Positions 42,624 through 52,779 of a DNA stretch of 64,000 nucleotides are shown here, in pieces; the stretch's first letter is position 1; each line of letters starts with the position of its first letter. The DNA is from Adenophora triphylla var. japonica. Lineage: Eukaryota > Streptophyta > Magnoliopsida > Asterales > Campanulaceae. The notes under the pieces are model-generated. The model saw only the letters and a list, made by a program, of their open reading frames with translations. It was not told the DNA's origin and did no database searches. Made by a program: the position numbers and the translations under genes. The DNA is taken from assembly GCA_022495995.1 (NCBI GenBank), contig JAFEMH010000759.1, forward strand, positions 186,001-250,000. The letters run 5' to 3'.

Positions 42624-43727
42624 TATAAGAATTTGCCCCCGTGTCCCACTTGGACCAGTCCCGTTAATAATTGTTTCCTAAAGTAATAGATTATATGTCT
42701 TGAAAAACACATTTTTTTAGAGTTCAAGAATAATGAGTTTTCAAAAATATTGGCATGCTTAATGTTAAAGAAATTGATTCACGTGTCAAAAAGAGCATCT
42801 ACGCATATGTTAAAGAGTGATGATACATGTGCAAAAGATTACAAGTGATAGTTAAAATAATGTCAGTAATGTTAGCATATAAAAGTGTTAGTTCATGTGT
42901 TAAATAGTGTCAAGTGATAATGTTAATGAGTCTCAATGTAATATAACAAGTTCCGATTATTTGAAAAAAGACGTCATCGTGTATTCCACGAGTTAGGATT
43001 ATTAACAGAAATATTACCACATCGTGTATTTCACAACGAGTTAGGATTATTAACAGAAATATTACCACGTATTTTAAAACAAGATTCAATTAGGAGCACA
43101 CAAATATTATCGCACATTTTGATAACTCATTTTTCCTAGTCAACTGAAAAAAAAAAAAAGGTAGAATAAAAACCCAGTTGGAATGATTAAAGTCAGTTTA
43201 TTTATTTATTATCTCAAGTAGGCACTCGCATAATCCCTCTGTTACAAAAAAATTAGGTTAATTTGATTATTCTAATGAAAATTTAAAATTTATTATTGAT
43301 ACATTATTATAAATATTTATAAATATTTATTAAAATAATTTAATTAACTTAAAATTATTACTCAAAATACCTTTGTATCGAGAAAAAAAAATAGGGATAC
43401 CGTTTGGAAACGAAGGAGTATGTTCCAATCTTGACAAACGATATTGAAATGAAAGACTGTAATTAGCTTGTGCAAGTGTCTGAATTTGCACCCTAACTTC
43501 GACTTGTTCTCCTCCTTTGGTTTGCCACGACCACCATTCTCTACAACACCTTTTAACTTCTTGAATCTTGAAAGTTTCATGTCCCCAAGCTCTTACCATC
43601 AGCAAGTCATTTATATTACTCTCCTATATTAAACCACAGAACTTCAAATATATTCTATTTATATTATATGGAACCCTCAAAAACCACCAACAGGAAATTT
43701 AAAAGAAAAAGAGGCAGGGAATAAAGA
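42624..43727. other. AT-rich intergenic DNA with a small tandem duplication
   Basis: A roughly 48-bp unit containing GAGTTAGGATTATTAACAGA occurs twice between 42975 and 43070. Otherwise no element or gene is recognised; the open frames at 43330-43605 match nothing I know. Confidence 0.5.
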
Positions 43728-43812
43728 TGGAGCCAGGTGGATTCGAACCACCAACCTCTCAGACATAGATGTCTATGTCTGGGCGCCCTTGCCATTTAGA
43801 GCTTATGGATCC
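43728..43812 (-). pseudogene. Degenerate tRNA-like sequence
   Basis: On the minus strand, GGATCCA at the 5' end pairs in six of seven positions with TGGCTCC at the 3' end. A perfect T arm GGTGG-TTCGAAT-CCACC and a plausible D arm (GCTC/GGGC) are present. The anticodon region is replaced by a 22-base near-palindrome, CAGACATAGA-TG-type, too long for a normal anticodon loop. It reads as a tRNA whose anticodon arm was altered, or an organelle-derived relic. The amino acid cannot be assigned. Confidence 0.45.
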
Positions 43813-43869
43813 TTTAATCAACAGCAAATAAAATAACTAAGAAAACACTGACTAAGAAAAAAAATGTTA

Positions 43870-44193
43870 CTCCCTCCGTCCCGACTAAGAGTCCCACCTA
43901 GTGTTTGCATGTTTATTATGAAAACACTAACTAAGAAATGAGTGAGCAATGACAAATGGATTGGGGTTATAATTATCCAAAACATTGTTTATGATTCAAG
44001 TTGATAAAAAATTGTGTAGTAATTATTTGTTTATTTGTAATTTTATGAAAAGAATAGTAATTTTATGAAAAGAAGAGGATATAAATGTCCAAAACATTAT
44101 TCATTATTTGTCATTTTGGGAATAAGGCAAAGTATGACTCATAATCTGGGACGAACCAAATGGGAAAATAAAACTCTTGAAGTGGGACGGAGG
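43870..44193. mobile_element. Stowaway-type MITE with decayed right end
   Basis: Left CTCCCTCCGTCCCGACTA after TA, right AGTGGGACGGAGG then TA. The last bases of the right repeat are altered. Internally GAAAAGAATAGTAATTTTAT-like segments are duplicated. Non-coding. Confidence 0.65.
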
Positions 44194-44445
44194 TAGCATA
44201 AAATTTGATTCACGAAAAAATATAACAGCATTTGATACACAAAAGTATATCATAATTTCGTTGTTGCTTTTAATTAAAGCGTTGCAACCAAAAAAAAAAT
44301 CACTATACAATATCCATCTTTTTGTAAACAATTTTTGATCAATCGGCAATCAATGCTCATTAATTAATCTATCTCTTTAACTTTCCTTCAGAAGATTATT
44401 GACCACGTTAACACTTAATGCAATTTAATGACACAATTTTACATA

Positions 44446-44708
44446 CTCCCTCTGTCCCATTAATAAATTCATCTTTTACCATTTTAGGTGTCTCATTTAT
44501 TTAAAGCTTCATCGTTCCTTTTTTAGCAAAAATCTTTACCATTCCACCCACTCATTCTCTCTCCTATTTTACTATTACACTCAACATTTTTCAAATTTAC
44601 TATTTCATCCACTCATTCTCTCTCATATTTTACACTCACAACATTTTCTTCACCCTTAATTTGCATGCCGAACCAAAAAGGGTAAACTAATTACTAGGAC
44701 GGAGGGAG
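44446..44708. mobile_element. Stowaway-type MITE
   Basis: CTCCCTCTGTCCCATTAATA at the left and ACTAGGACGGAGGGAG at the right, TA before the left end. The expected right TA is changed to CA. It contains the CACTCATTCTCTCTC tracts typical of this window's MITE family. Confidence 0.72.
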
Positions 44709-45295
44709 CATATCTCAATTTAAAGCAACTTTTCTTAATATTTTATTATTTAACTAAAATGTCGCATTTAGAAATGAGATTTAAACAAAACAGGCTATAT
44801 TATAATTTCTTAAATTAAGAACTATCAAAAAACCAATATAAATGTAACAAAATACTATTTGAATCGCTGACCACCACAATCCTGCAGGTTGTCACAGGCT
44901 AGATCATTATCTACTGTTTATATTGAACTTCCTGTGTCTTTAGAAATTACTACACTAAATGTTAAATGGTGTACGCACCAGGATTATAAATGCGGTGAAT
45001 GTTGTAAATATTATAAATATAACAAGTGTATCTTATTGATTAAAATAGTACTTTCCCATAAAAATATTCACATTTGATATTATATTTTTTATTTGTCATA
45101 GAGGTCTCATTTTTTAAATTTTTATTAGGTAAAAAAGTAAAAACTACCATAATACAACTAGATGAAAAATAACAAATTTTAATTCCTCTCATAGCTTTTT
45201 ATAGTGTTTAATCTACAAATTCCTTTATTAATTTGCTCAAACCTAGTTTTGCTACTCTTTACATCCCAGATATTAACAGCCTCACTAAAAATATA
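44709..45295. other. AT-rich intergenic DNA, nothing recognised
   Basis: No coding or element signature beyond AT-rich sequence. Confidence 0.5.
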
Positions 45296-45547
45296 CTCCC
45301 TCCGTCCCAAAATGATGGTCCCACTTTTTTTGTTTTTATTACGAAGTAACTTTGAACAATAATTTTAGATTTATTTAACTATACAAATGAAAATCTATAA
45401 CTCATTATTAATAACACCATCAATAATACTATCAATTGCAAGTTTTAGATCTTCATTTGTCTAATTAAATCAACCTAAAATTATTGTTCAAAGTTTCTTC
45501 GTAATAAATGCAAAAAAAGTGAGTCAATCATTTAGGGACGAAGGGAG
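45296..45547. mobile_element. Stowaway-type MITE with long internal inverted repeat
   Basis: CTCCCTCCGTCCCAAAATGA and TTTAGGGACGAAGGGAG with TA on both sides. The arms continue to pair over much of the length (ACGAAGTAACTTTGAACAAT with ATTGTTCAAAGTTTCTTCGT), so the whole element can fold into a long hairpin. Confidence 0.8.
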
Positions 45548-46500
45548 TAGGATTTATGAAGAAGATAATGATATTTTCATAAATGTTTCACTATTAAACT
45601 ACTAAATGTCACTTAAGAAAGTCACCATTGAACTTCTGAAAAATCTTATGAATAATATTTTATTTTTTACATCAAAAATATTTTCTTAATTTCAACAAAA
45701 TGATGTTTTCATAAATTTTGAATTGCCACCTAAAAAACTGTACGAATTTCAACATATCTGTATTTCTATATGCTCATTTTGAAAAGAGTTCTAAGAACAC
45801 AAAATAAAATAAATAAATATTTTCCGTCCCACATGTAGTAAACTATCCAAAATGGCACTTTTTTATTAACATTCAATGAAACTCGCTTGTCATAATAACA
45901 ACAATTCACGTACTATAACCCCAACTCTCTCTCCTATACACATTTTCATAATCACATAACCCCAACTCTTTCTCTCTCCTATACTCATTTTCATAATCAC
46001 AACAGCTCCTCTACAAATTCTCTTTCCTGTTATTATACTATAATTTCTTAGTTATAATGCTCAAAATTTTAATCTACCTAGAATAGAAAAAAAGATTGTC
46101 CCAGAGTGAAAATAGAATCTTAGAAAAAATCAACACGCAGCCCCTCTCTTCTCAAATTTCAAGTAGACTAAACTCTAAACATGAGAAATGAACTTCAATT
46201 GCTAGACCCTGTTCATAATTTTTAAATACATGCTTATCAACAAGTAGGATACGAGTGTTGGTTTTAACTAAAAGGAAGTGTTAATAATAAGCAATAGGAA
46301 AAGAAAGTGTTAAAAAGCAATAAAAAAACAAAAACAAAGAGTATCAGCATCATTTACATTTTGGGACTTCTACTAACCAAAATGGATCCACAACTGCAAA
46401 GTGCCTCCCAAGTTCTACCTGGTACAATTGACAGTTCTTCAACAGGCTTGCACTATAAAACAAACAACTCACAATTAACAAGAACATATTAATTTCAACC
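45548..46500. other. AT-rich DNA with a probable decayed MITE
   Basis: Between about 45820 and 46110 a CCGTCCCACATG...GATTGTCCCAGAG pair suggests a diverged Stowaway relative. Inside it a roughly 40-bp unit with ATTTTCATAATCACA is duplicated. No gene is recognised. Confidence 0.4.
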
Positions 46501-46815
46501 CCCTGGAGTAATAATATCAAAAGTTAACCACAGGCAAAATCAACCAATAAATTTTGAATTAACCTCAGGCAAAATAATGAGAGATCAGTTCTGCAAACTC
46601 ATCATCTAGGATGTGACACAAAGCATTCTACTGTACTTGTGATCGAAAGGCAACAACAGAATAAAAGAGAAAGGCGCAGAAATAACCAAAACTACAGTTT
46701 AAAAGACCTCAAATCACCATGTCTGTAGGGATACATCTTAAATGGATCTTCAATGCCAAAAGGCACAAAGATTCCAACTTCATATTGCTAGTTCTTCTGA
46801 ACTCCCTTTATACCA

Positions 46816-47333
46816 TCAAGTGCCAGTTTGAGCAGTTCCAGGTTGCGGAGAAGCTTGTAAACCAATAGCACCAGAAACTAATTTAAGCCTAAAACATTGG
46901 CATATACGTGCCGATTAAAACATAATTTGCACAGCTCCTCACTATGTTAACTATACAAATATAGCAATCTGGGTACAGATTTCCGATAAACACTAAACAC
47001 AGATGCTCTACTATATTAGCTCAAGATGGTTGCATAAATTAAACTTCAACAAATCCAAATATAGTGAATCATAAACAGTGTTACCATATAGATTGATTCA
47101 ATCTTGAGATATGTAAATGAACTTGTCATGGACAAATTAAACCATATGAAACTGCAAATTTCTGTGAAAATGATTCTAATGGTACCTCTTGTAGTGTATT
47201 CGCGGAAGAACGAGAGTATTTGAATAGTTGCCACCATGCGCTTTGCAGTGATATAGAGATTTGAGAGCTTGGTTCCGAGTAACAAACGAGAGCATTGGAA
47301 TAGTTGCCTTATAATGAGCTTGTTACCGTTCAT
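46816..47333 (-). CDS. Candidate small two-exon host gene, unidentified
   Basis: I do not recognise this protein. On the minus strand a CT-rich leader with TTATAAATC (about 47350-47400) is followed by ATG at 47333. Exon 1 (47333-47186) encodes a basic, hydrophobic, Ser/Arg-rich N-terminus (MNGNKLIIRQLFQCSRLLLG) that could be a mitochondrial targeting peptide; a GT donor follows. Splicing to the acceptor before 46877 keeps frame and gives 69 residues ending QTGT; an alternative acceptor a few bases upstream (TTTTAG) would end sooner. Continuing sequence in another frame (LELLKLALDGIKG) is equally peptide-like, so the true gene model may differ. No transposon motif is present. Confidence 0.3.
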
Positions 47334-47879
47334 AGCATTGGTTTCAATTGTGGATCCATTGATTTATAAGAAGAGAAGAGAGAGGGTAGAGAGAGATAAG
47401 TGGTGGGGAAGAGGGACAAGACGAGACACGCATGGAAGGAGAGCCGGGCGAACCCCCGTACCATCTCCTCCCAGGAACACAAAAACGATAATTCTTATTA
47501 GGCTTTTTTGGCCTGCCAAGCAAGCGCACCCGACTTGGCAAAGGCCGACCGACAAACAAACAAACAATTTACTCTGCTATACGCCAAACAAAAATAACCT
47601 CACCTCTCGGACGATCATACCAGCTACTCTACAAGTTCGCCAGATATAATGAAATATAGACAGATTCAAAGAACATACAAACAATTTATTAATTTCATAT
47701 CTGACAGGAGGTCGAACGGATGCAATGAAGTCTACGAACGCCAGCTTCCTCGTACAACCCGATCAGCAGCAACGGCAATTTCACATTTCTCGCTCAAGCA
47801 ACTACACATGAGAGATTGATAAATCAATGGATCCGCAATCAAATAGAACGTTAACGGAACATAATCTATGACGTCTTAC

Positions 47880-48330
47880 CATTTCAGATCTAGATCGTCT
47901 GTTAATCCATAACCAAGAGGCTCCTCGAGTTCAATCAAAAGGATGATCAAGTATACGCCTGCAAATAACAATAAAAAATCCAATAAATTAACTGAAATTC
48001 AATCAATTTGATATTAGATATGCTCCATAAACCAAACCTCCGGCGTACCTCATCATCGATTTGAAGATGTAAACCGGCCTCCTCTGTCACTGGAATCAGA
48101 ATAATAGGACGCGCCGTCATCACCATCACGAAACTGTCAGAAATTCATACCAAAACGTAGATCGGAGAACGATCTAAACGAATAAGAAACAAGACCTGAG
48201 ATTACGTACATCGAATAGCGTAGATCTAAGGAAATGGAGAGGGAAAATGGATATGAAATGGAGGGAGGGAAGGATAGAAGGGAAAGCACGGAAATGAAGG
48301 TAGGAGCGGTTGACGTATTTATCGACTGGG
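47880..48330 (-). promoter_or_regulatory. Candidate promoter and spliced 5' leader of a host transcript
   Basis: On the minus strand a TATA-like GATAAATACG (about 48315) precedes a pyrimidine-rich leader (CTTCCCTCCCTCC) and an open stretch with ATG at 48129 (MVMTARPIILIPVTEEAG). A 90-bp GT-AG intron (48048-47959, ending TTATTTGCAG) and a 79-bp exon (47958-47880) with GTAAG donor follow. The spliced frame closes after about 29 residues, so these are likelier untranslated leader exons or a short upstream ORF. They may belong to the same transcript as 46816-47333. Confidence 0.35.
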
Positions 48331-48634
48331 TATATTGATCCAACGACTGATATAGAAGAAGTGGGGATATTTGGACGGTAGGATGATTGACAGCGTATAT
48401 TAGTGGGTCTATTTGGCTATTTGGTGGCTGGCAGTGGCAGCCTGGCAATATTTCTGAAAATAAAAATAAAAAGGGAAAATGGAGAAAATATTGGGTTGGC
48501 AAGCTATGATGTATGGCTAGAAGGATCCCAACGTGTTTTGAATTGGAAGGAGATAAGATAGCGGAGCACCCAACACAGCCAACACACGTGTTTCGACATG
48601 GCTCACTTGCATAAAAATTTGTGTTGTCTCTGGG

Positions 48635-49577
48635 CAAGGCCGGTTCCAACATTTTAGGGGTCTGTTCGAAGAAAAAACTTAGGCCCTAAATATAATTATA
48701 AAAATAATAGTGTATATATTTGATCGTCAATTTTTTTTATCGTGTTTCATGATCAGATTTATATTTTCTAATTTTAGAATTAGTAATTGAAAATTTTAAG
48801 TATGAAAATATTAAAGAATACTCCATTCGACCCGCTAATATTCGCACACTTTCCTTTTTGGACGTCCCGCTAATATCCGCACACTCCCAAAAAGGAAACT
48901 TTATATTAATAAAATATTCACCCAACCCCACTCATTCTCTCTCCTACATTGTTTTAATACTCACAACACCATTATAATTTATTACACCCTCCACTCATTC
49001 TCTCTCCTACTTTACTTTTACACTCACAACATTTTATTAAAATATCATATTCCTTAATTCCCGCACAAACAGTGTTGGTGCGGATATTAGCGGGACGGAG
49101 GGAGCATGGGGGTGTGGCTGCCAAAAGTTATGGAAGATGATTATAATTCTGTCATTGCAATCGTCTCCGAAATTTTTTTCAATTTTTTCTTTTTACACTT
49201 ATTTTGGTCGTTTACTCGAATGAAAAATATGTAGTTTCAAGTGGTACGGATGGAGTATTATATTATCTACTTGAGTTAAATTAAGATTTTTTTATTCTAA
49301 ATCAATAGTACTTCCTCCCTTACAAAATAAATTTCGCATTTGATTTATCAACATTTTTAAGGAAGATGCTTTACTAACTTGTAAATTGTTAAAATTGCAC
49401 TAGTTACTTTGTTTATTTGAAATGCAACATTTATTTAGGACAAACTAAAATTGAAAGTATAACATTTATTATGCAGCGAATGAAATATTAATGTGAAAAT
49501 AAAATAAAAAATGGTGCCCCTTCGAGTTTGGGGCCCGGAGCAGGAGCTCCACTTGCTCCCCATAATGGCCGGCCCTG
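48635..49577. mobile_element. hAT-like non-autonomous element with nested MITE
   Basis: Begins CAAGGCCGG and ends CCGGCCCTG, near-perfect short inverted repeats of a kind known for plant hAT elements, flanked by the identical 8-bp duplication TCTCTGGG (48627-48634, 49578-49585). 943 bp including a Stowaway MITE; no transposase is visible. Confidence 0.8.
48821..49104. mobile_element. Stowaway-type MITE nested in the hAT-like element
   Basis: CTCCATTCGACCCGCTAATA (left, diverged) and TATTAGCGGGACGGAGGGAG (right). TA precedes the left end and CA follows the right. The left arm carries a duplicated terminus (GTCCCGCTAATATCCGCACA at about 48863). Internal CACTCATTCTCTCTCCTAC tracts are shared with the other MITEs. 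Confidence 0.72.
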
Positions 49578-49585
49578 TCTCTGGG

Positions 49586-50129
49586 GATGACAATGGGGCG
49601 GGTTCTTCATTTTCCAAATCCGCTCCTATAGTGATCTATCATTGCCCGAACCCGTCCTGTCCCGAGTTATGCGTTAATCAAGCCCGCCCCATTTCACTCG
49701 CCCCGATAATTACATCCTTTTTTCTTCCAGTTCAGTAACCCAGTAACCCAAGGGCCAAGTGTATTTACAAATGAACATCAAAATTCATGTCATGCTTCAA
49801 ATATTCCACGTAATCGTCACATAAATTTAAGAAACAAAAAATCAGCTCAGCAAAACATTCAGCTGCATTTCAAATACTGTATAGTGTATATGAACTTCAA
49901 ATGCAAATGATGGAACATCAACTGTAATAGATTACACAACTTTTAAGTAGAGCATCAACTGGGAAAGGGACAAGTAAACATCAAATGACATGTAAACCCC
50001 TAGCCAAATAAGTATCGTCTGAATCAGGTACAACTCCCATACACAAATTCTAAATATTACATCTCCAAAAACGAACAAAGTCTCCCTGGTTCTAACATTT
50101 GATCCACAAAAATGTTCAAACATAGTATG
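49586..50129. other. Intergenic DNA with a GC-rich transposon-end fragment
   Basis: GATGACAATGGGGCGGGT and CCGAACCCGTCCTGTCCCGA (49586-49710) look like one terminus of a hAT-type repeat common in plants, but no matching end is found. The remainder, to the Copia-2 LTR, is AT-rich and shows nothing recognisable. Confidence 0.4.
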
Positions 50130-50773
50130 TGTTGGGTTTTTTCCCTCCTTGTTGATTTAAAAAGCTCATCTTTATTTTTTTATGTTTCTTAGTTTATTAA
50201 GGCTCAAAATTCGTAGCCCAATTTACTTTAGTCCATTAGATAATAATAGGTCAATTAGTTAAGTGTGTTTGCCTGGAACTGAGAGTGAACAGCCGCAAGA
50301 ACAGAAGAAAAACATCAATTCCCGGTTTTGAGATTTGTTCAGCGCAGCAGACTTCAGAAAGCGATTCTCAACTCGTTTGTGGTCCGATTGAGGTGATTTT
50401 TTCGCCTGGGTTTTTACAAGAGATAGAGCTTAAATCCTATCGGCTTTGATCGGATTTTCCAGGTCTCTAGACAGGTGATATTTTAGGTTTTCATTGCTGC
50501 AGTTTTTGAATAGTATACTGGGTTGTTTTGGGTGTTTTGTTTGGATCAAGTTTGTTCTTCTTGATCTTTGTTGATTGTTCTTTCTCTCTTGTACCGAACC
50601 TTTATTACGTAGTAGTGGATTTATTCTGGACAAGGTCCCGTGGTTTTTACTTCTCGATTTGAGAAGGTTTTTCACGTTAAAATTCTTGGTGTCGTTTTTC
50701 GTTGGTTGGTGATTGTCTATTCATATTGCTTTGGTTATTATTTATGCGATATTAGTATTTTCTGCTCCTAACA
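50130..50773 (+). repeat. Copia-2 5' LTR
   Basis: Starts TGTTGGGTTTTTTCCC and ends CTCCTAACA, near-inverted termini; 644 bp, close to the Copia-1 LTR length. It contains CCCGTGGTTTTTA and GTTTTTCACGT around a stem-loop (CTTCTC 50650-50655, GAGAAG 50661-50666) at the same place as in Copia-1. The right border is less certain, because the primer site starts 52 bases further on, an unusually wide gap. Confidence 0.65.
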
Positions 50774-50825
50774 GGTTCACATAAGTAGAGAAAGTTTATT
50801 CCGCATTGTTACTTTCTCATCAAAG

Positions 50826-50837
50826 TGGTATCAGAGC
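50826..50837 (+). other. Copia-2 primer-binding site
   Basis: TGGTATCAGAGC, matching initiator Met-tRNA, 36 bases before the gag ATG. Confidence 0.85.
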
Positions 50838-50872
50838 CCTTGGTTTTGTGATTTATTGACTTGTGTTGAACG

Positions 50873-51565
50873 ATGGAGGTTAATACTAGTAGAATGATTA
50901 ACTTGAATGGTTCAAATTATCAGTTGTGGAAATCAAATATGAAGGATCTTCTTTATGTGAAGGGTTTTCACCAACCTATTTTTTGTTCAGAAAAACCAGA
51001 GGGTAAAAGTGATGATGATTGGGCTCTATTGCACCGACAAGTTTGTGGGTATATCAGACAGTGGGTAGATGAGAATGTGTTGAACCATGTCAGTACAGAT
51101 ATACATGCTCGTACTTTGTGGACTAAGCTTGAACAGTTGTATGCCCGGAAGACTGGAAATAGTAAATTGTTTTTTATGAAACAATTTATTAGTTTAAGGT
51201 ACAGAGATGGGACTGCGATGACAGATCACTTGAACACTTTTCAGGAATTTATGAATCAGCTATCAGAGATGGGTATAAAGTATGATGAAGAGATAAAAGG
51301 TTTATGGCTTCTTGGTACGTTACCAGATTCATGGGAGACTTTTAGAACTTCTTTGTCAAACTCTGCACCTGATGGTATTATTTCTATGGAAATCGCTAAA
51401 GGTAGTGTTCTAAATGAAGAGTTGCGAAGGAAATCGCAGAGTTCCAGTTCACAGGCAGATGCCTTAGTTATTGAAGATAGGGGAAGAAATATACACCGAG
51501 GTCAGAACAACGACAGAGGCAGGAGCAGAGATCAGTCGAAAAACAGAAGCAAGTCAAGGGGTAGA
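50873..51565 (+). pseudogene. Copia-2 gag, interrupted by G-plus
   Basis: About 231 residues: [20 protein letters not shown] (N-terminal copia gag), [33 protein letters not shown], then an Arg/Ser/Asp-rich basic tail ([20 protein letters not shown]) that precedes the zinc knuckle in relatives. The copia coding stops at 51565, where the LTR start TGTCACGACCC of G-plus begins. The frame happens to stay open through the insertion to 51715. Pol of Copia-2 must lie beyond 64000. Confidence 0.85.
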
Positions 51566-51608
51566 TGTCACGACCCTAATCCTAGGCACCATTTTAAGCA
51601 CATGTTGA

Positions 51609-52659
51609 ATCAAGCTACTATCAAGATTAAATATCCCCTTCCGCACATTGATGATTTGTTCGATCAGCTTCAAGGTTCCGTGATCTACTCCAAGCTTGAC
51701 TTGCGTAGCGGATAACATCAGTTGAAGATCCGCCGGATGACATCTCCAAGACAGCTTTCAGAACGAGGTATGGCCATTACGAGTTTGTTGTTATGCATTT
51801 CGAGTTGACTAATGCACCGGCGGTATTTATGGATATGATGAATAGAATTTTCTAGCCTTATCTTGATAGCTTTGTGGTAGTTTTTATTGATGATATTCTG
51901 GTGTATTCAAAATCCCAGGAAGATCATGAGAAGCATTTGCGAATTGTCTTATCTGGGCTTAGTGAGAAACAGTTGTTTGCGAAGTTTAGCAAGTGTGAAT
52001 TTTGGCTCGAGCAGATTTCTTTCTTGGGTCACGTGTTGTCAAGTTCGGGTATTGCCGTGGATCCTTCGAAGATTGAGGTCGTGGTTAATTGGAAACAGCC
52101 TTCAACTGTGACTGAAGTCCGTAGCTTTCTTGGGTTGGCGGGGTACTATCGAAGGTTTATTGAAGGATTTTCGAGAATTGCAACTCCGTTGACAAGGTTG
52201 ACTCGGAAGGATATATCATTTGTGTGGGATGCTAAGTGTGAAGCAAGCTTTACCGAATTAAAGAAGAGATTGACTATAGCTCCGATTCTTACCCTTCCAG
52301 ATGGATGCGAGAATTTTGTGATCTTCAGTGACGCCTCGAAGGAAGGGTTAGGTTGTGTTCTTATGCAGAATGGGAAAGTGATTGCGTATGCTTCGAGAAA
52401 GTTAACACCGGCGGAGCAGAATTATCCTACTCACGACATGAAATTGGCTGCGATTATCTTTGCGTTGCATAAGTGGAAGCATTATCTCTACGGGGCAAAA
52501 TTTGAGATTTTCACCGATCATAAGAGTTTGAAATATTTGTTTACTCAGAAGGAATTGAACAACAGACAGAGGCGATGGTTGGAGTTGTTGAAAGATTATG
52601 ATTGTGTAATTTCTTATCATCCGGGGAAGGCTAATGTGGTGGCGGATGCGATTAGCTGA
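51609..52659 (+). pseudogene. G-plus reverse transcriptase (partial) and RNase H
   Basis: It begins inside RT at [20 protein letters not shown] and SKLDLRSG; a stop and a frameshift (51713-51873) follow. The open part 51874-52659 has [11 protein letters not shown] (catalytic), [31 protein letters not shown], then RNase H with [40 protein letters not shown] and [15 protein letters not shown]. The motifs fit plant chromoviruses (Tekay/Del-like). It ends at TGA 52657 where relatives read Arg. The same protein in G-minus is very similar. Confidence 0.88.
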
Positions 52660-52779
52660 AAGGCTTATTTATCAACATTTATATCCCGAAAGTCGTGAAG
52701 TGAGATGTTATTTGTGAATGTCCGAGCAATCCCTACCTTATATGGAGATCTTATGGAAGCTCAATAAAATGATACCGAA

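Noticed and set aside
46307..46492. Short plus-strand frame MLKSNKKTKT...
   Set aside because: Short, AT-biased, without support. A MDPQL start-like phrase also occurs on the opposite strand near 47350 but the match is too short to mean anything.
48137..48652. 171-residue minus-strand frame
   Set aside because: Its start lies inside the hAT-like element and it runs through the putative promoter and leader. The composition is pyrimidine-tract-like and no motif is seen.
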